This document shows, in pieces, positions 1 through 9,040 of a DNA stretch of 64,000 bases; position 1 is the stretch's first letter; every line of letters starts with the position of its first letter. The stretch is from assembly GCA_014905825.1 (NCBI GenBank), contig JACGCN010000008.1:248001-312000 (forward strand). Direction: 5' to 3'. The translations under genes were made by a program, and so were the position numbers. The stretch comes from Lyophyllum atratum (lineage: Eukaryota; Basidiomycota; Agaricomycetes; Agaricales; Lyophyllaceae). The notes beneath the pieces were generated by a model, which was given only the letters and a program-made list of their open reading frames with translations, made no database searches and was not told the origin of the DNA.

Positions 1-1056
1 TGACCCAATCCTTATGCCGTGGAAGCGCAGGATTTCCATCCCAAGCTGCTTGGCAATGGCGTTGAGACGCCTCGTGAAGGTGGTGCGAGTCAGCGGCCGC
101 TGCGATTTGCCGTGACGATAGGCGAAAAGATGAGTTCTGTCGTCGAGGTCATTAACACGAAGGTGGTGAGCTAGCGCTTCCTCCGGGTCGCATGGTCCTT
201 CCTGTCGTGCGAAGTAGAGTTCTTCCCCTTCAGGGGATACCTTTGTGCGGGGAACGAAGAGGATAGTGACCTGATGGCCTTGTCGATCCTGTCCGCTACG
301 CACGTCGCTCCGCTTAATGTGGATGGCCGGGTCGAAGGCATCGAGGTTCCCAAGCACAAACTCGCCCAAGCGCGCTGTTGTGAAGAAAGCGCACTTGAAG
401 CACGCACCAATGGAAGCGTCGATGGGGTCGCTGGGGTCGAGGCGTGAACACAGTCTCGTCATGAGATCCAGTGTGAATGGCTCCCTTTTCGCGCGCCTCG
501 ATCCTGGTGGCGCCAGCCTCTTTGCACCATCCAAAGCCGCCTGGACTTCGGTAGGAGTCATGGTCCAGGGCGCACCGTGAAGGGTGTGCCATGCCTGTAC
601 TCCGTACAGATTGTTGGCCAAAGCTGTCCCCGAGTACGACCCCGCACACGCAGCCAGAAAAGATAACACCAGGTTTGAATGTGCTGGGCACCGCTCTGAG
701 TCAGGTACACCGCGCGTATCGCAGAATACATGGTACACAAGCAAACCCGAGCCATATGTCTCCCTCGTGCCATGTGACCACGATGCAGAGATGACGTTGA
801 GGACCCGCGCCAGGTCCTCCACGGTCATGGCGTGATTGGCGTTGAGCTGACGCGCTACGACTGGTGTCCACAGTAGGAGGCGATCCTTCGCGAGGCAGTG
901 AGGTCGGAGAGAGGATGGTAGAGGCGCCAAATCAGCCTTGTAAGGTCGGGGGCGTCCCACCGTCAGCGGTGACGGTAAAGCCGCACCAAACCTTGGTACA
1001 CCGTTAAGCACTCCAATCGACGTCGTCGATGGACCGCTCCTCCCTGAACCTCTCAT
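1..1056 (-). CDS. Tyrosine recombinase of DIRS-like element (partial, C-terminus beyond window)
   Basis: An uninterrupted minus-strand frame enters from the window edge, with its first ATG at 1056. It overlaps the last ~50 bases of the RT-RNase H frame in another frame, as is usual in DIRS elements. The visible protein (~350 aa) has an N-terminal SAM-like part followed by the catalytic fold. I see the first catalytic Arg in a TTARLGEF-type motif and, just before the window edge, a HxxR motif in FHGIRIGS. The nucleophilic Tyr must lie outside the window. The role is strand exchange to integrate the circular cDNA. No stop or frameshift is visible in this part. Confidence 0.8.
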   Translation of the reverse strand, partial: MRGSGRSGPSTTSIGVLNGVPRFGAALPSPLTVGRPRPYKADLAPLPSSLRPHCLAKDRLLLWTPVVARQLNANHAMTVEDLARVLNVISASWSHGTRETYGSGLLVYHVFCDTRGVPDSERCPAHSNLVLSFLAACAGSYSGTALANNLYGVQAWHTLHGAPWTMTPTEVQAALDGAKRLAPPGSRRAKREPFTLDLMTRLCSRLDPSDPIDASIGACFKCAFFTTARLGEFVLGNLDAFDPAIHIKRSDVRSGQDRQGHQVTILFVPRTKVSPEGEELYFARQEGPCDPEEALAHHLRVNDLDDRTHLFAYRHGKSQRPLTRTTFTRRLNAIAKQLGMEILRFHGIRIGS

Positions 1057-3493
1057 TGTTGAAGTGTTCACGTGCGCGAGCGTCCTGGAGGGAGGTGTTG
1101 ATGACCCGGGCTGCGGCTGGTGGGTACCTACCCTCTCGCAAAAGCCGAAGCTCTGTGGGAGTGTATGGCCTGGTTGCATCGACGAGGAAGCGGTCAAGCC
1201 CCTCTGGTAGTCCCAGCGGTGGGAGGAGAAGGTGCTGGGAAGGGAATTTTCCTCGAGAGGGGGCATCTGCTGGATTGTAGGCGCTTGGGACATAGGCTGA
1301 ATGAAACTTCCCAGTTCTGCTCTCGCCCTCGAGGAAGCCGTGGAGGCGACGAAATACGCTGTTGACGGCCGAGTTGCGGCTCCGCCCGTTCCACCATCCC
1401 TCAACCACTCCTTGGTTATCCCCATAGACTCTGTGGTGGTCCTCTGGATCGCTGGTGGCAACGAGGGCGTGGATGAGGAGCTCGAATCCGATGGCTTCCG
1501 CCCACTGTATATCGCGCTTCCCATCGAGGGTCTGCCAACCTGGCACCAAGCGCCATGCACGCCAGAACCCCCCAATGACGATGGCGACACCGATTCCAGA
1601 ACTGGCGTCGGAAAAGGCGCCAACATCGGAGAGGAGGACCGGCCGAGGGATGGGGCGCTGCTGAGCTGATCGGAGTGTAGCCGACCACCAGTCAAGGTCC
1701 GGTGATAGTCCTCGAGGTGGGTGGTGCGGAACGAAAGGACGGTCACCACCCCCTCGGAGCATGGTCTCCAGGCTGGTGAGGTACACTCGTCCTGCAGGGT
1801 AGACCAGTGAGGCATGAAGGAGCTTGCCGTAGAGCTTCTGAACATCCTGGAGGTCGTGAGTGGGGCGTGCACGCCACTCCTCAATTGCCGCCAAGTATTT
1901 CTCCACCTTCCCTTCTCCCAAGGAAATCGAGAGACCCTCGAGATCCCATGACAGGCCAATGAACGTGTTGATCGACGCGAATGGCTTGTCCTTTGACTTC
2001 TCCCACGGGATCCCCAGGAGATCGGAGGTGCGGTCCACATCCTCAAGGTTGTAGGTGAACTGGGCGTCGTGTGAGGAGCGGGGAGACGCGGCGGAGAGAT
2101 CCTGGAGGGGAAATCTGCAGTCCTCGTCGAACTCCTCCAAAGTGCCGTCATCAAATATGGTGCCACCGTACCAAAGGCGGCCCCCTGAGCGGTGTTCACC
2201 TCGGGCGACGATGTCACTATGCCATTGGCGCCGGAGCTCGTTGTATGCGGGGAGGTGCTGGCGAGGGATGCGGAGGAAAAGGTGATCGTCAACCCATTTG
2301 GAGAGGGGACCCATCCCTCGGTAGCGCATAATGTCGAGGCCAGCATCCGCGGGGCATCCATAACCACCCGATGAGGGAGAAGCCCCGAAGCAGAGGCTTG
2401 TGTCGACGCAGAATTCGTCGTCCCCCACACGCGCCACTGCCGCCGGCCACTGCGACGGGTGGAGGGGAATGGTGCGGTATGCTTCCGCCACGTCCCGAAC
2501 TGCTGCCTGCGAGCCAGGTGGCAACCTAGAGATGAGCAGGCATATGACAGAGAATGTTCCCCACGTGCATGGGAAATCGTTCGAGTTGGTGAAGGAGTTA
2601 ATAGAGGGATTGGGGAAGGTAGAGGAAGGAGAGTGCGGAAAGGAGAGATTCTGGATGATACGGAATTTCCCCGGTTTGTTGGGCTTGGGTATAATGGAGA
2701 AAGGGGAAGTTTGGAAGGGGCCGATTGCGTCCTCGAGCTGCTTGCGGGAGAATGGACCAATGTACCTTCCTTTTGAGATTTCGGCGTCCACAATGGCGCG
2801 AAATTCGTTGGCGAACTCAACGACTGTGGAGCTATTAGGTGGGGACTGTGTGTCGAAGATGGAAGGGAAATTAAACTTAAAACCGAATCTGAAACCTCTA
2901 GGGAGGTGGGGATACTTTTCGAGGAGTCCGGCTTCCCATAACTGAGAGTGCCAGATGTCCGGGGGGTAGGGGCACGTCGCTTTACACCTTCTGAGCGCGA
3001 CGGCACTCCTGAGCTCCATGAGAGTTGGATCCACAGCCCGAACAGAAGTGCTTGGCATCGTGGTGAGAGGCTGAGCAGCTCTCCTCCCGTTGCCAGTCCT
3101 GGCATACTGGGCGCCCGTCGCGCATGGTGAGCACCCTGTTGAGACGGCAGGCAAGAGTGTCGAAGCGGTCGTCCCAGGTGCGTTGAGCTTCGCACCTGAT
3201 GATTGGATGCGGATGGCGGCCGAGGCAGACGGCGCAGGCTGCCAGCGTCCTTCTCCCTGCGCCTCGACGAAAACCCCCTTCCCTCGACGGAAAGGAACGG
3301 CCTCGCTCGTCGCGACCGGTCTCCCTGCCTTCACCTCTGCGGCCCCGGCTGTCATCCCGGCGGCGCGGGGGGGTGATGGAGCGGCGACGGTGCGAGTCTG
3401 AAAAACTCCGCCGTGGTGACCTGGAGCGACGTGCGCGGCCACGCTGCTCGCGTCCAGCCTGTGTAGCAGCGAGTTCTGCCATTTGCTTCTCAA
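1004..3493 (-). CDS. Reverse transcriptase-RNase H polyprotein of DIRS-like element
   Basis: This open frame of about 829 codons has no ATG at its 5' edge (the leftmost possible start codon is TTG), so it is probably reached by frameshifting from gag, whose tail overlaps it by ~500 bases. The N-terminal third is low-complexity and likely untranslated or linker. The RT part shows RDVAEAYRTIPLHP (first catalytic Asp) and SKWVDDHLF (the xxDD motif, here VDD). The RNase H part shows Asp in FSDASSG, Glu in QWAEAIGFE, Asp in VYGDNQG and a closing AYNPADAPSRG. These domains copy the RNA into DNA and degrade the template. All catalytic residues appear to be present. Confidence 0.85.
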   Translation of the reverse strand: MRSKWQNSLLHRLDASSVAAHVAPGHHGGVFQTRTVAAPSPPRAAGMTAGAAEVKAGRPVATSEAVPFRRGKGVFVEAQGEGRWQPAPSASAAIRIQSSGAKLNAPGTTASTLLPAVSTGCSPCATGAQYARTGNGRRAAQPLTTMPSTSVRAVDPTLMELRSAVALRRCKATCPYPPDIWHSQLWEAGLLEKYPHLPRGFRFGFKFNFPSIFDTQSPPNSSTVVEFANEFRAIVDAEISKGRYIGPFSRKQLEDAIGPFQTSPFSIIPKPNKPGKFRIIQNLSFPHSPSSTFPNPSINSFTNSNDFPCTWGTFSVICLLISRLPPGSQAAVRDVAEAYRTIPLHPSQWPAAVARVGDDEFCVDTSLCFGASPSSGGYGCPADAGLDIMRYRGMGPLSKWVDDHLFLRIPRQHLPAYNELRRQWHSDIVARGEHRSGGRLWYGGTIFDDGTLEEFDEDCRFPLQDLSAASPRSSHDAQFTYNLEDVDRTSDLLGIPWEKSKDKPFASINTFIGLSWDLEGLSISLGEGKVEKYLAAIEEWRARPTHDLQDVQKLYGKLLHASLVYPAGRVYLTSLETMLRGGGDRPFVPHHPPRGLSPDLDWWSATLRSAQQRPIPRPVLLSDVGAFSDASSGIGVAIVIGGFWRAWRLVPGWQTLDGKRDIQWAEAIGFELLIHALVATSDPEDHHRVYGDNQGVVEGWWNGRSRNSAVNSVFRRLHGFLEGESRTGKFHSAYVPSAYNPADAPSRGKFPSQHLLLPPLGLPEGLDRFLVDATRPYTPTELRLLREGRYPPAAARVINTSLQDARAREHFNNERFREERSIDDVDWSA

Positions 3494-3499
3494 ACTGAG
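2982..3499 (-). CDS. C-terminal gag segment: Arg/Ser-rich region and Cys/His cluster
   Basis: This frame runs out of the hAT target duplication at 3500-3507. An ATG exists at 3482, but the frame is open upstream (FEKQ precedes it), so it is best read as the severed tail of the gag protein whose N-terminal part lies at 5150-6135. It starts with an Arg/Ser/Asp-rich stretch suited to nucleic-acid binding. It ends in a Cys/His cluster with CAVC, CQDW, SCSASHHDAKHFC and SGCGSNSHGAQEC, which resembles zinc-binding knuckles. It overlaps the RT frame. Because of the 1.3-kb insertion it cannot be translated in one piece with the N-terminal half unless the insertion is removed. Confidence 0.65.
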
Positions 3500-3507
3500 C
3501 CCGTTAC
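3500..3507. repeat. Left target-site duplication of the hAT element
   Basis: The sequence CCCGTTAC directly abuts the left TIR and is repeated exactly at 4823-4830, next to the right TIR. Confidence 0.88.
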
Positions 3508-4822
3508 TAGGCTTTCAAAGTCCGGTTGGGTCCGGTTTTCGGCCCTTTTTTGCCGCAACCGCAACCGCAACCGGTTGGCAAACTTACAGGGGACGTACAA
3601 CTGACAACCGAACCGTGCAGGACCGGTCGGTATCAGTCGCATCCACTCACACAACCGGTCTGAACCGGTTGCGACTCGACCTGGTTGCAACCAGTCGCAG
3701 CCGGTTGTGACCGGTTTCGACCGACGAGTAGTGCAAAAATAACTTAGGAAAAACATGTATTAGAAGGTAACTAATACATGTATTAGAAGGTAACTAATAC
3801 ATTGTAAAGTAACTACTACAATGAAAGGAACTATTACAGAGGAAAGTAAGCTTGCATTGTAGTAGAGTGACGGATGGGTGAAGTTCCGTCCAATGGTATG
3901 GGCCGCCTGACATCGCGACGGTTGGGTGACGTTAGCGAGGGCGGGGGACGTGGTGGGCAGCATGCACATCATGGTGGCGGTCGTGTGCGGGCAGCGTCGG
4001 GCGGCATCGTGTGACGTGGCAGCCAAGCGATGTTGCAGTCGAGTGATGTGGCGGTTGGCGCGGGTTGTGGACCGTGTGGGGCGGTGTGAGGCGACGTGGC
4101 GGCGTTGGCAGGGGTTGGGGGTTGTAATGGGGTTGTGAGCGAACAGCGACCGCCTGGGCGGATAACAGCGTGGCCGGACTTGGAGTTGGGGGTCGTCGGC
4201 TGATGTGGCTGTCAACGACGTGGTGGTAGGCCGTGTCAGGCGACGGGATGGCGTGCAGAGACGCTGTGGCTCCTCCAGGTGATCAGCGATGAATCGATGA
4301 CGGGTGGTGGGTACGAGAACGCACCTCGCGGCTCTCCCCCAGCTGGGGTCTGCCCTGGTTGCTTCCCCAGCTATTCCTTCCGTGTCTGTCCATCTGGGGC
4401 CGCCACAGCGGCCGTGCGAAGTGTCGTCGATGCGCAGTTGGCGCTGTTGTCGAGTGTACCGCTGCCGTGGACGAGACGGCGGTGGTGGTGCTGGTAGTCG
4501 ATGCGCAGTTGGCGCTGTTGTCGAGTGTACCGCTGCCGTGGACGAGACGGCGGTGGTGGTGCTGGTAGTCGTGGTGGAAGGGAGTCAACAACAACGGCCA
4601 ACAATGTCGTTGCTTGTTGACATGTGGTGTGCGACTCATGGTCGGTTCGGACCGGTCACGACTGGTCCTGGCCGGTTGTGGCAGGCCGGCGATTTCCGAG
4701 CAACCGCAACCGCTGGCCTCGAAAATCTGCCACAACCGCGACTGCAAGTCCGGTTGTTTGCGGTTGCGGTCCGGTCTTTTTCCGGTCTTTTCCGGTTGGT
4801 GCAACTGGACCTCGAAAGCCTA
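3508..4822. mobile_element. Non-autonomous hAT-type element (MITE-like) with 8-bp target duplication
   Basis: The two ends are imperfect inverted repeats starting TAGGCTTTC (TAGGCTTTCAAAGTCCGGTTG at the left; TAGGCTTTCGAGGTCCAGTTG when the right end is read inward). They are flanked by identical 8-bp copies CCCGTTAC at 3500-3507 and 4823-4830. An 8-bp duplication with TAGGG-like TIRs is typical of the hAT superfamily. The subterminal regions are packed with CCGGTT/AACCGG motifs in both orientations, which are plausible transposase-binding sites. No transposase frame is present; the ORFs inside are low-complexity GC-rich readings. Insertion was into the gag gene of the DIRS-like element. Confidence 0.88.
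4426..4567. repeat. Two tandem 71-bp repeats inside the hAT element
   Basis: Two essentially identical copies lie at 4426-4496 and 4497-4567, each beginning GTCGATGCGCAG and ending in a GGTGGTGGTG run. A second small tandem repeat (about 23 bp, twice, built on TGTATTAGAAGGTAACTAAT) lies near 3755-3805 in the AT-rich part of the same element. Confidence 0.8.
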
Positions 4823-4830
4823 CCCGTTAC
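4823..4830. repeat. Right target-site duplication of the hAT element
   Basis: This exact copy of CCCGTTAC matches the duplication at 3500-3507. Confidence 0.88.
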
Positions 4831-5142
4831 GCATAAAGATACGTGTGCATAAAGATGCAACAGGGAGGGGGTTCGTCAAGCCACATGAAGATGGGGCCGC
4901 ATGAAGATGCAACGAAGGCCAACCGCATAAAGATACGGGCACATGAAGATGTGAGGGGCAGAAAACCGCATAAAGATACGGCCGCATGAAGATGCGTAGA
5001 GTATAAACCGCATAAAGATACGGCCGCATGAAGATGCGTAGAGTATAAACCGCATAAAGATACGGCCGCATGAAGATGCGTAGAGTATAAGCCGCATGAA
5101 GATGCAGGTGTCGCAGGTGGGCCGCATGAAGATACGGGTGTC
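4830..5142. repeat. 42-bp minisatellite built on CGCATRAAGATRCG
   Basis: The core CGCATGAAGATGCG or CGCATAAAGATACG recurs about fourteen times. Three clean 42-bp periods start at 4981, 5023 and 5065, and more degenerate units lie either side. Because 42 is a multiple of three, the gag-side reading frame stays open through the array on the minus strand, giving a repeating IFMR/YLYA peptide. The array sits directly between the hAT right target duplication and the intact part of gag, so it probably expanded after or together with the insertion. Confidence 0.8.
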
Positions 5143-5149
5143 GCATTTG

Positions 5150-6135
5150 CGGTGGTAATTTGACGAAAGAAGGACAGGATATAGAGGGGGAGGTAAAGCC
5201 ATCTGTGAGTATTGTGTAAAGAATAGATGAGATAGGCTACGCACGAGGTATGTTCTCTCTGCGTCCTTCCTCGCCCTATCTTCCTTTGCCACCGCGTCAA
5301 CCGCCGCGCGGATCAGTCTCTCGCTAAGGGTACCTATGTCCCAGGCACCTCCCGGTGTGTCGATGGCTGAGTGCCACAATCGGCGCTGCTCCGATAGGTA
5401 GCGCAAGAGACCCAGCCTGTCGAGAGGGTCCTTCGTGGAGCGCAGCGGGTGCATCTGCAACCTCGTGAATAGGTTGGTCATCATTACCTGTCGCTGGCGC
5501 GTCCAACCGGCAGCGTGGATAGCGTCGAGGAACCGCGGAACCGCGATTTGAACCTCTTCCCACGTCAGATTCCTGTCGTCCACGGCAGAGCGCGCCTCCC
5601 TAGATGCCGCTGCTGAGACCCAAGTTGCACGGCCTTCCTTGTCAAAGGTCTGAACCATGGCGCTCTCGTCCAAGGTCGCGGAGTTCTTTAGCGCGTGATC
5701 GAGGCCGTCGTTGGTGAAATACCAGAGCTCGACATAGTTCCCCTTTTGGAGCCGAGTGGTCGCGTACGCCGATAAGATCTCGGGCGGTGTGCTGGGCGGA
5801 GGAACCTCGGGGATCTCGATGTACTTCGCCCTGTGCTTCTTGCGCTCCTCGGCGCGCGAGGTTTCATCCTCGTGACTCCTCACCTCCTCTTGGCGTGCCT
5901 GCGTCGCCTGCATTTGGCGTTCCGCCTCCGCGGCCGCCGCCTCTTCTGCCTCCACCTGACGAGCCCACATCGTCCTTTCGACCGCGTTGCTAGCGTTCCA
6001 GGCCTGAGTCAGCATCACAGTCGCCACCACGTCGTCGATCCCGTCTCGGATGAGAGCTTCTCTTGCACCACGGTAATCTTCTGATGCGAAGTCGGGGCAT
6101 ACCGCCTCGTTGGGGTCGTTCCTGATGACGGGCAT
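5150..6135 (-). CDS. gag-like protein, N-terminal part, of DIRS-like element
   Basis: The frame starts with ATG at 6135 (MPVIRNDPNEAV) and has a Glu/Ala/Arg-rich coiled-coil stretch (residues ~60-105), then a globular part with the ELWYFTNDGLD motif and a Trp-rich region (WEEVQIAVPRFLDAIHAAGW). I recall this architecture as common in agaricomycete elements, where it sits upstream of RT and recombinase frames. A candidate intron (GTGCGT..CACAG) lies at about 5197-5244. Beyond it the frame runs on into the 42-bp minisatellite, and the true gag tail is now displaced to 2982-3499. The start is supported by the clean ATG and the lack of upstream coding signal. Confidence 0.65.
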
Positions 6136-6140
6136 GGCCA

Positions 6141-6679
6141 GAAAAACTTTGTAAAGCAGGTAGATAGATGTAGATATGCAAAAAGTAATCGTAGTGTACG
6201 ATTTCGCGTGAATGAGTGAGCTTTCCTGAGGTGGCGGGCAGCAAAGCGGGTGCCCGCCACCGACGCTTACTCAGCACGTAGACCCTCTTTTCGGATCACC
6301 CTCGTTCCTCGGGTTCTCCCGTATACCTGCTGGACCAATACCGTTACAAACAAACACAGCCCGCTGCTTGCTCCTCGTACAGCCGGCGGATTAGAATAGT
6401 GCAGCAGGTTGTGTTGATGCAGTGCAACAGTTCAATTCAACTGTCCTCGAAACCTCTTGATAGTTGATTTTCACTAACTTCTGAACGTCTCATTTGAGAC
6501 GTCTTAAGTGACTAAATAAAAATCATCGAGCAAGAATTGAACCCTCACAGTCAGCGCAGCAGAGTACCACGGGGTTATGTGAGAGCGTCAATCCATTAGA
6601 CTATAGCATCCTTGAGAACAACCCAAGTGTCACTTTTAAATCCACTATTTCCCTGTATTAAGGAGATGGCGGATGTCCA
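6141..6679. other. Non-coding stretch between the two elements, with one tRNA-like sequence
   Basis: No coding frame is convincing here. Around 6521-6612 (minus) there is a tRNA-like sequence with an A-box-like TAGTCTAATGG, a B-box-like GGTTCAATTC and a following T-run. Its acceptor and T stems pair poorly, so it is either a decayed intron-containing tRNA or a tRNA-derived fragment. The rest probably contains the unread right end of the DIRS-like element. Confidence 0.45.
6521..6612 (-). tRNA. Degenerate tRNA-like sequence
   Basis: Minus-strand internal promoter boxes are visible (TAGTCTAATGG; GGTTCAATTC), and CTCAC/GTGAG could form an anticodon stem around an intron. The acceptor stem is poor. 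A tRNA pseudogene or a SINE head are both possible. Confidence 0.3.
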
Positions 6680-6714
6680 TTTTTGACCATCCCGACATTT
6701 GGTGAAGATAGTCA

Positions 6715-7015
6715 TTCTGCGCCATCTCTTAGTAATTCAAGACAGTTGTTTCGAGCCATCTCAGAGGGACGCAAGATAGTAATTCTGCACCATCCTCTCT
6801 CGACCTAAGGTAGTAATTCTGAGCCATCCTCTCGTAACTAAAATAGTAATTCCGAGCTATCCATTTGTGACCCGAGACAGTGATTCTGAGCCATCTCAGA
6901 CTTGCTGAAGCCAGTTATTCTGAACTGTCCTGTTGTCATTCTAGATGGTTATCCTGAGACACTTCAGAGTGATTTAAGAGTCTTTTACTGAGCCGTCATA
7001 AGAGTGATTATGAGC
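6715..7015 (-). repeat. Left subterminal array of ~34-bp repeats (degenerate)
   Basis: About eight or nine units of 33-34 bp are marked by AGTAATTCTGAGCCATCCTC and variants. Read on the minus strand the unit becomes GAGGATGGCTCAGAATTACT, which aligns with the GGAGGATGGTGAAATTCAAC unit of the right-hand array. Both arrays share the 34-bp period. Confidence 0.75.
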
Positions 7016-7037
7016 GTCCAAAAACAAGTCATTGATT

Positions 7038-8979
7038 TTAGGCATTCCATGCAACAGTTACGTCCTCTAATCCTTTTCCCTCATCCAACTGATTGTACTT
7101 CTCCACCAAAAACTCCACCGTCTTCCTGATCAATTTCTTGGAGAATTTTGCCCCATCTGCCCTGACACTGCCCCGATAAAAATCCTTCAAATTGAGCCCA
7201 AACTTGTCGCGCAAAGCTTGAATAATGAAAAGACGGTCCCGGGGAGTCAAAATCTCCTCCTTGCTGAAACCCTCGGTGACCATGGTGCGTCCAATAATCT
7301 CAGACACCGTCCAAGTCTTCCAAATAATGAAGCCCAACAGAGCATCATCTTCACGGCATCCACAGCTGAGGCACTTTTCTTCAGTATCGTGTTTATCCTG
7401 TTCCTTACCCTTATCCCTTTTTTTTTGATTGGCCGAGCGCTGTGATATCACCCCTTCAATTGAATTCCGGCCATCAGGCATTCCGTTCCACCGTTTTGTA
7501 ACCTTGTCCTTGTGAGTATGGTAAATGCAAAAGATGTTCTGACGGTTGGTTGTCAGGACCTCAAGTGCAAGGTCACATGAAGTGGTGGCGGCCTCCGGGA
7601 GAAAATCACGTTCAGTCCGAATTTTGTTCTTGAACTGGTCATTTAGAGCTTGGCCCGGAAGCCAATTTTCCAATTCCTGAAGGCCTTTTTCTGGACAAGT
7701 ATTTAGAAATATGTTCTCGTTTACCCGCAATACTCACCTCTTTCAGATTTCCGATTAAGGTCCTCTAGTGTTTCACGTATAGAAGTGTCTAGGCCTGATA
7801 TCAGAAGACAATATCTCAGATCAAAATACACATATGACTTACCTGTGCCTTTTTCTGCAGCTTTCTCTTTTTCAGAGCCCATGCCATCGACAAAGGATGT
7901 GCTGATTTCTAGCAGCTGATATCAGCTCCTAACGTCTAAAATGATAGTTGTTTTCCTTACTTGCACCTTTTCTGTGAGTTTTCTCCTTTTTGGAAGTGCC
8001 CACATCATCTCGTGAATCAATTGGATGTTCTGACAAGCTTTCGCTAGCCTTCCGTTTCAAATTTGGCGTATTACCGTCAGAATCTAAGCAGAGTTTTAAA
8101 GATCAGATCGGAAACAAATTATAGCAATGAGCAATTACCTTTGTTGACCAAGTTTTCTTCCCCGGTATTCTCATGTGGCGCAGTTATAGGCTTGGAGGGT
8201 TGAAGCTCAAGGTCACTAAGACGGACTGTGGTGATTACTACGCATGATTAGCTCCGTCAGTAGATCGTAGTAAAGGTAGCGCACGCTGTGATTTGTCCTC
8301 CTCAGTGATCAATCTCATCTCGTCTTTTTCACCTTCTACCTCCGCAGTAGCAAGGTCAACATTCATCATATCCATTGCGTCACTTGAAGGAGCAGGAGAC
8401 AAAGGGCTGGATGGCTCTGAATCATGGCCTTGATCAATGTTCCCATCTATCGTCACTGGCACATTATCGGTGTGGCGCTGCCTGTTTGCGAATATCTCTG
8501 CCATCGCAGACTCCTGTTGTGCCAAAGCACGCTGGGCCCAAGCTTTTTTGGCTTTCTGCTGCTCCTCACCCATAGCATTTCTTGCCTCCCTGTAGTCTTC
8601 GGCCATTGAAATCCTCTCAAGATTCCTTTGAACAGCATCAATATCTTTCTGGATACCATGCTTTACCATTTCGGCTGCCTTTGCTTCTGCTCGGGCAACC
8701 TCTTCATCTACTGCTCAGACACTGAGATAGTTGGTTGGTATAGGAAGTAAAATTGTGACGGACCTTTCTTCCCATTTCCCCGCTTTGCTTTACGGTTTTC
8801 AAGGATTGTATTAGCTTTTTTCAAAGCAGCTTGACGGCGATTCTCCTGATGACTCAGTTCTTCTTGTAGTTTTTCAATTTCTAAAATCACTGATTGTAAT
8901 ATATCTGTTATAGAGAAACAAGTGACCTACTCAAACGCAGAGAAACTGCAGTATTTTCTTGTTGAAGTGACGAAGACAT
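7038..8979 (-). CDS. Coiled-coil cargo protein of the KDZ element, function unknown
   Basis: Splicing gives a protein starting MSSSLQQENTAV (ATG at 8979). It has a long Glu/Lys/Ala-rich coiled coil (IEKLQEELSHQENRRQ... and KDIDAVQRNLERIS...), an acidic Ser/Pro-rich middle, a Lys-rich segment (KRKASESLSEHP), and a C-terminal globular part with a small Cys motif (EKCLSCGCREDD) ending VTVAWNA. Introns are short with good signals, for example GTAGGT..CAATCAG near 8885-8925 and GTGAGT..GTCCAG near 7690-7735; the exons between 7740 and 8240 are less certain. It lies just downstream of the TET/JBP gene on the same strand, 62 bases away. I do not recognise the family. A nuclear partner of the transposase or dioxygenase is only a guess. 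Confidence 0.6.
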
Positions 8980-9002
8980 TGAGAAATTGTATCAGTGTCT
9001 GA

Positions 9003-9030
9003 AGGGAGATGGTACAATTCAACTATGGCC
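9003..9030 (+). repeat. Solitary copy of the terminal 34-bp repeat between two cargo genes
   Basis: The stretch GAGATGGTACAATTCAACTA lies between the end of the TET/JBP gene (9041) and the start codon of the coiled-coil gene (8979). It closely resembles the GAGGATGGTGAAATTCAACTA unit that fills the right terminal array. Confidence 0.55.
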
Positions 9031-9040
9031 CATCTAAAAA

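Larger units (their letters stand above)
1..6140 (-). mobile_element. DIRS-like tyrosine-recombinase retrotransposon, interrupted, cut by window start
   Basis: Reading from right to left on the minus strand there is a gag-like frame, an Arg/Ser-rich and Cys/His-rich gag tail, a reverse transcriptase with RNase H, and an overlapping tyrosine recombinase. This order, with no aspartic protease and no DDE integrase, is the hallmark of DIRS-type elements, which integrate through a tyrosine recombinase. A hAT MITE and a 42-bp minisatellite split the gag frame, so this copy is probably inactive. The left end lies outside the window, and the terminal repeats were not recognised. The right limit is set only by the gag start near 6135. 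Confidence 0.8.

Noticed and set aside
4283..4852. Open frames of 170-180 codons on both strands
   Set aside because: They lie within the hAT element, cross its 71-bp repeats and overlap on opposite strands. They are low-complexity readings of GC-rich sequence.
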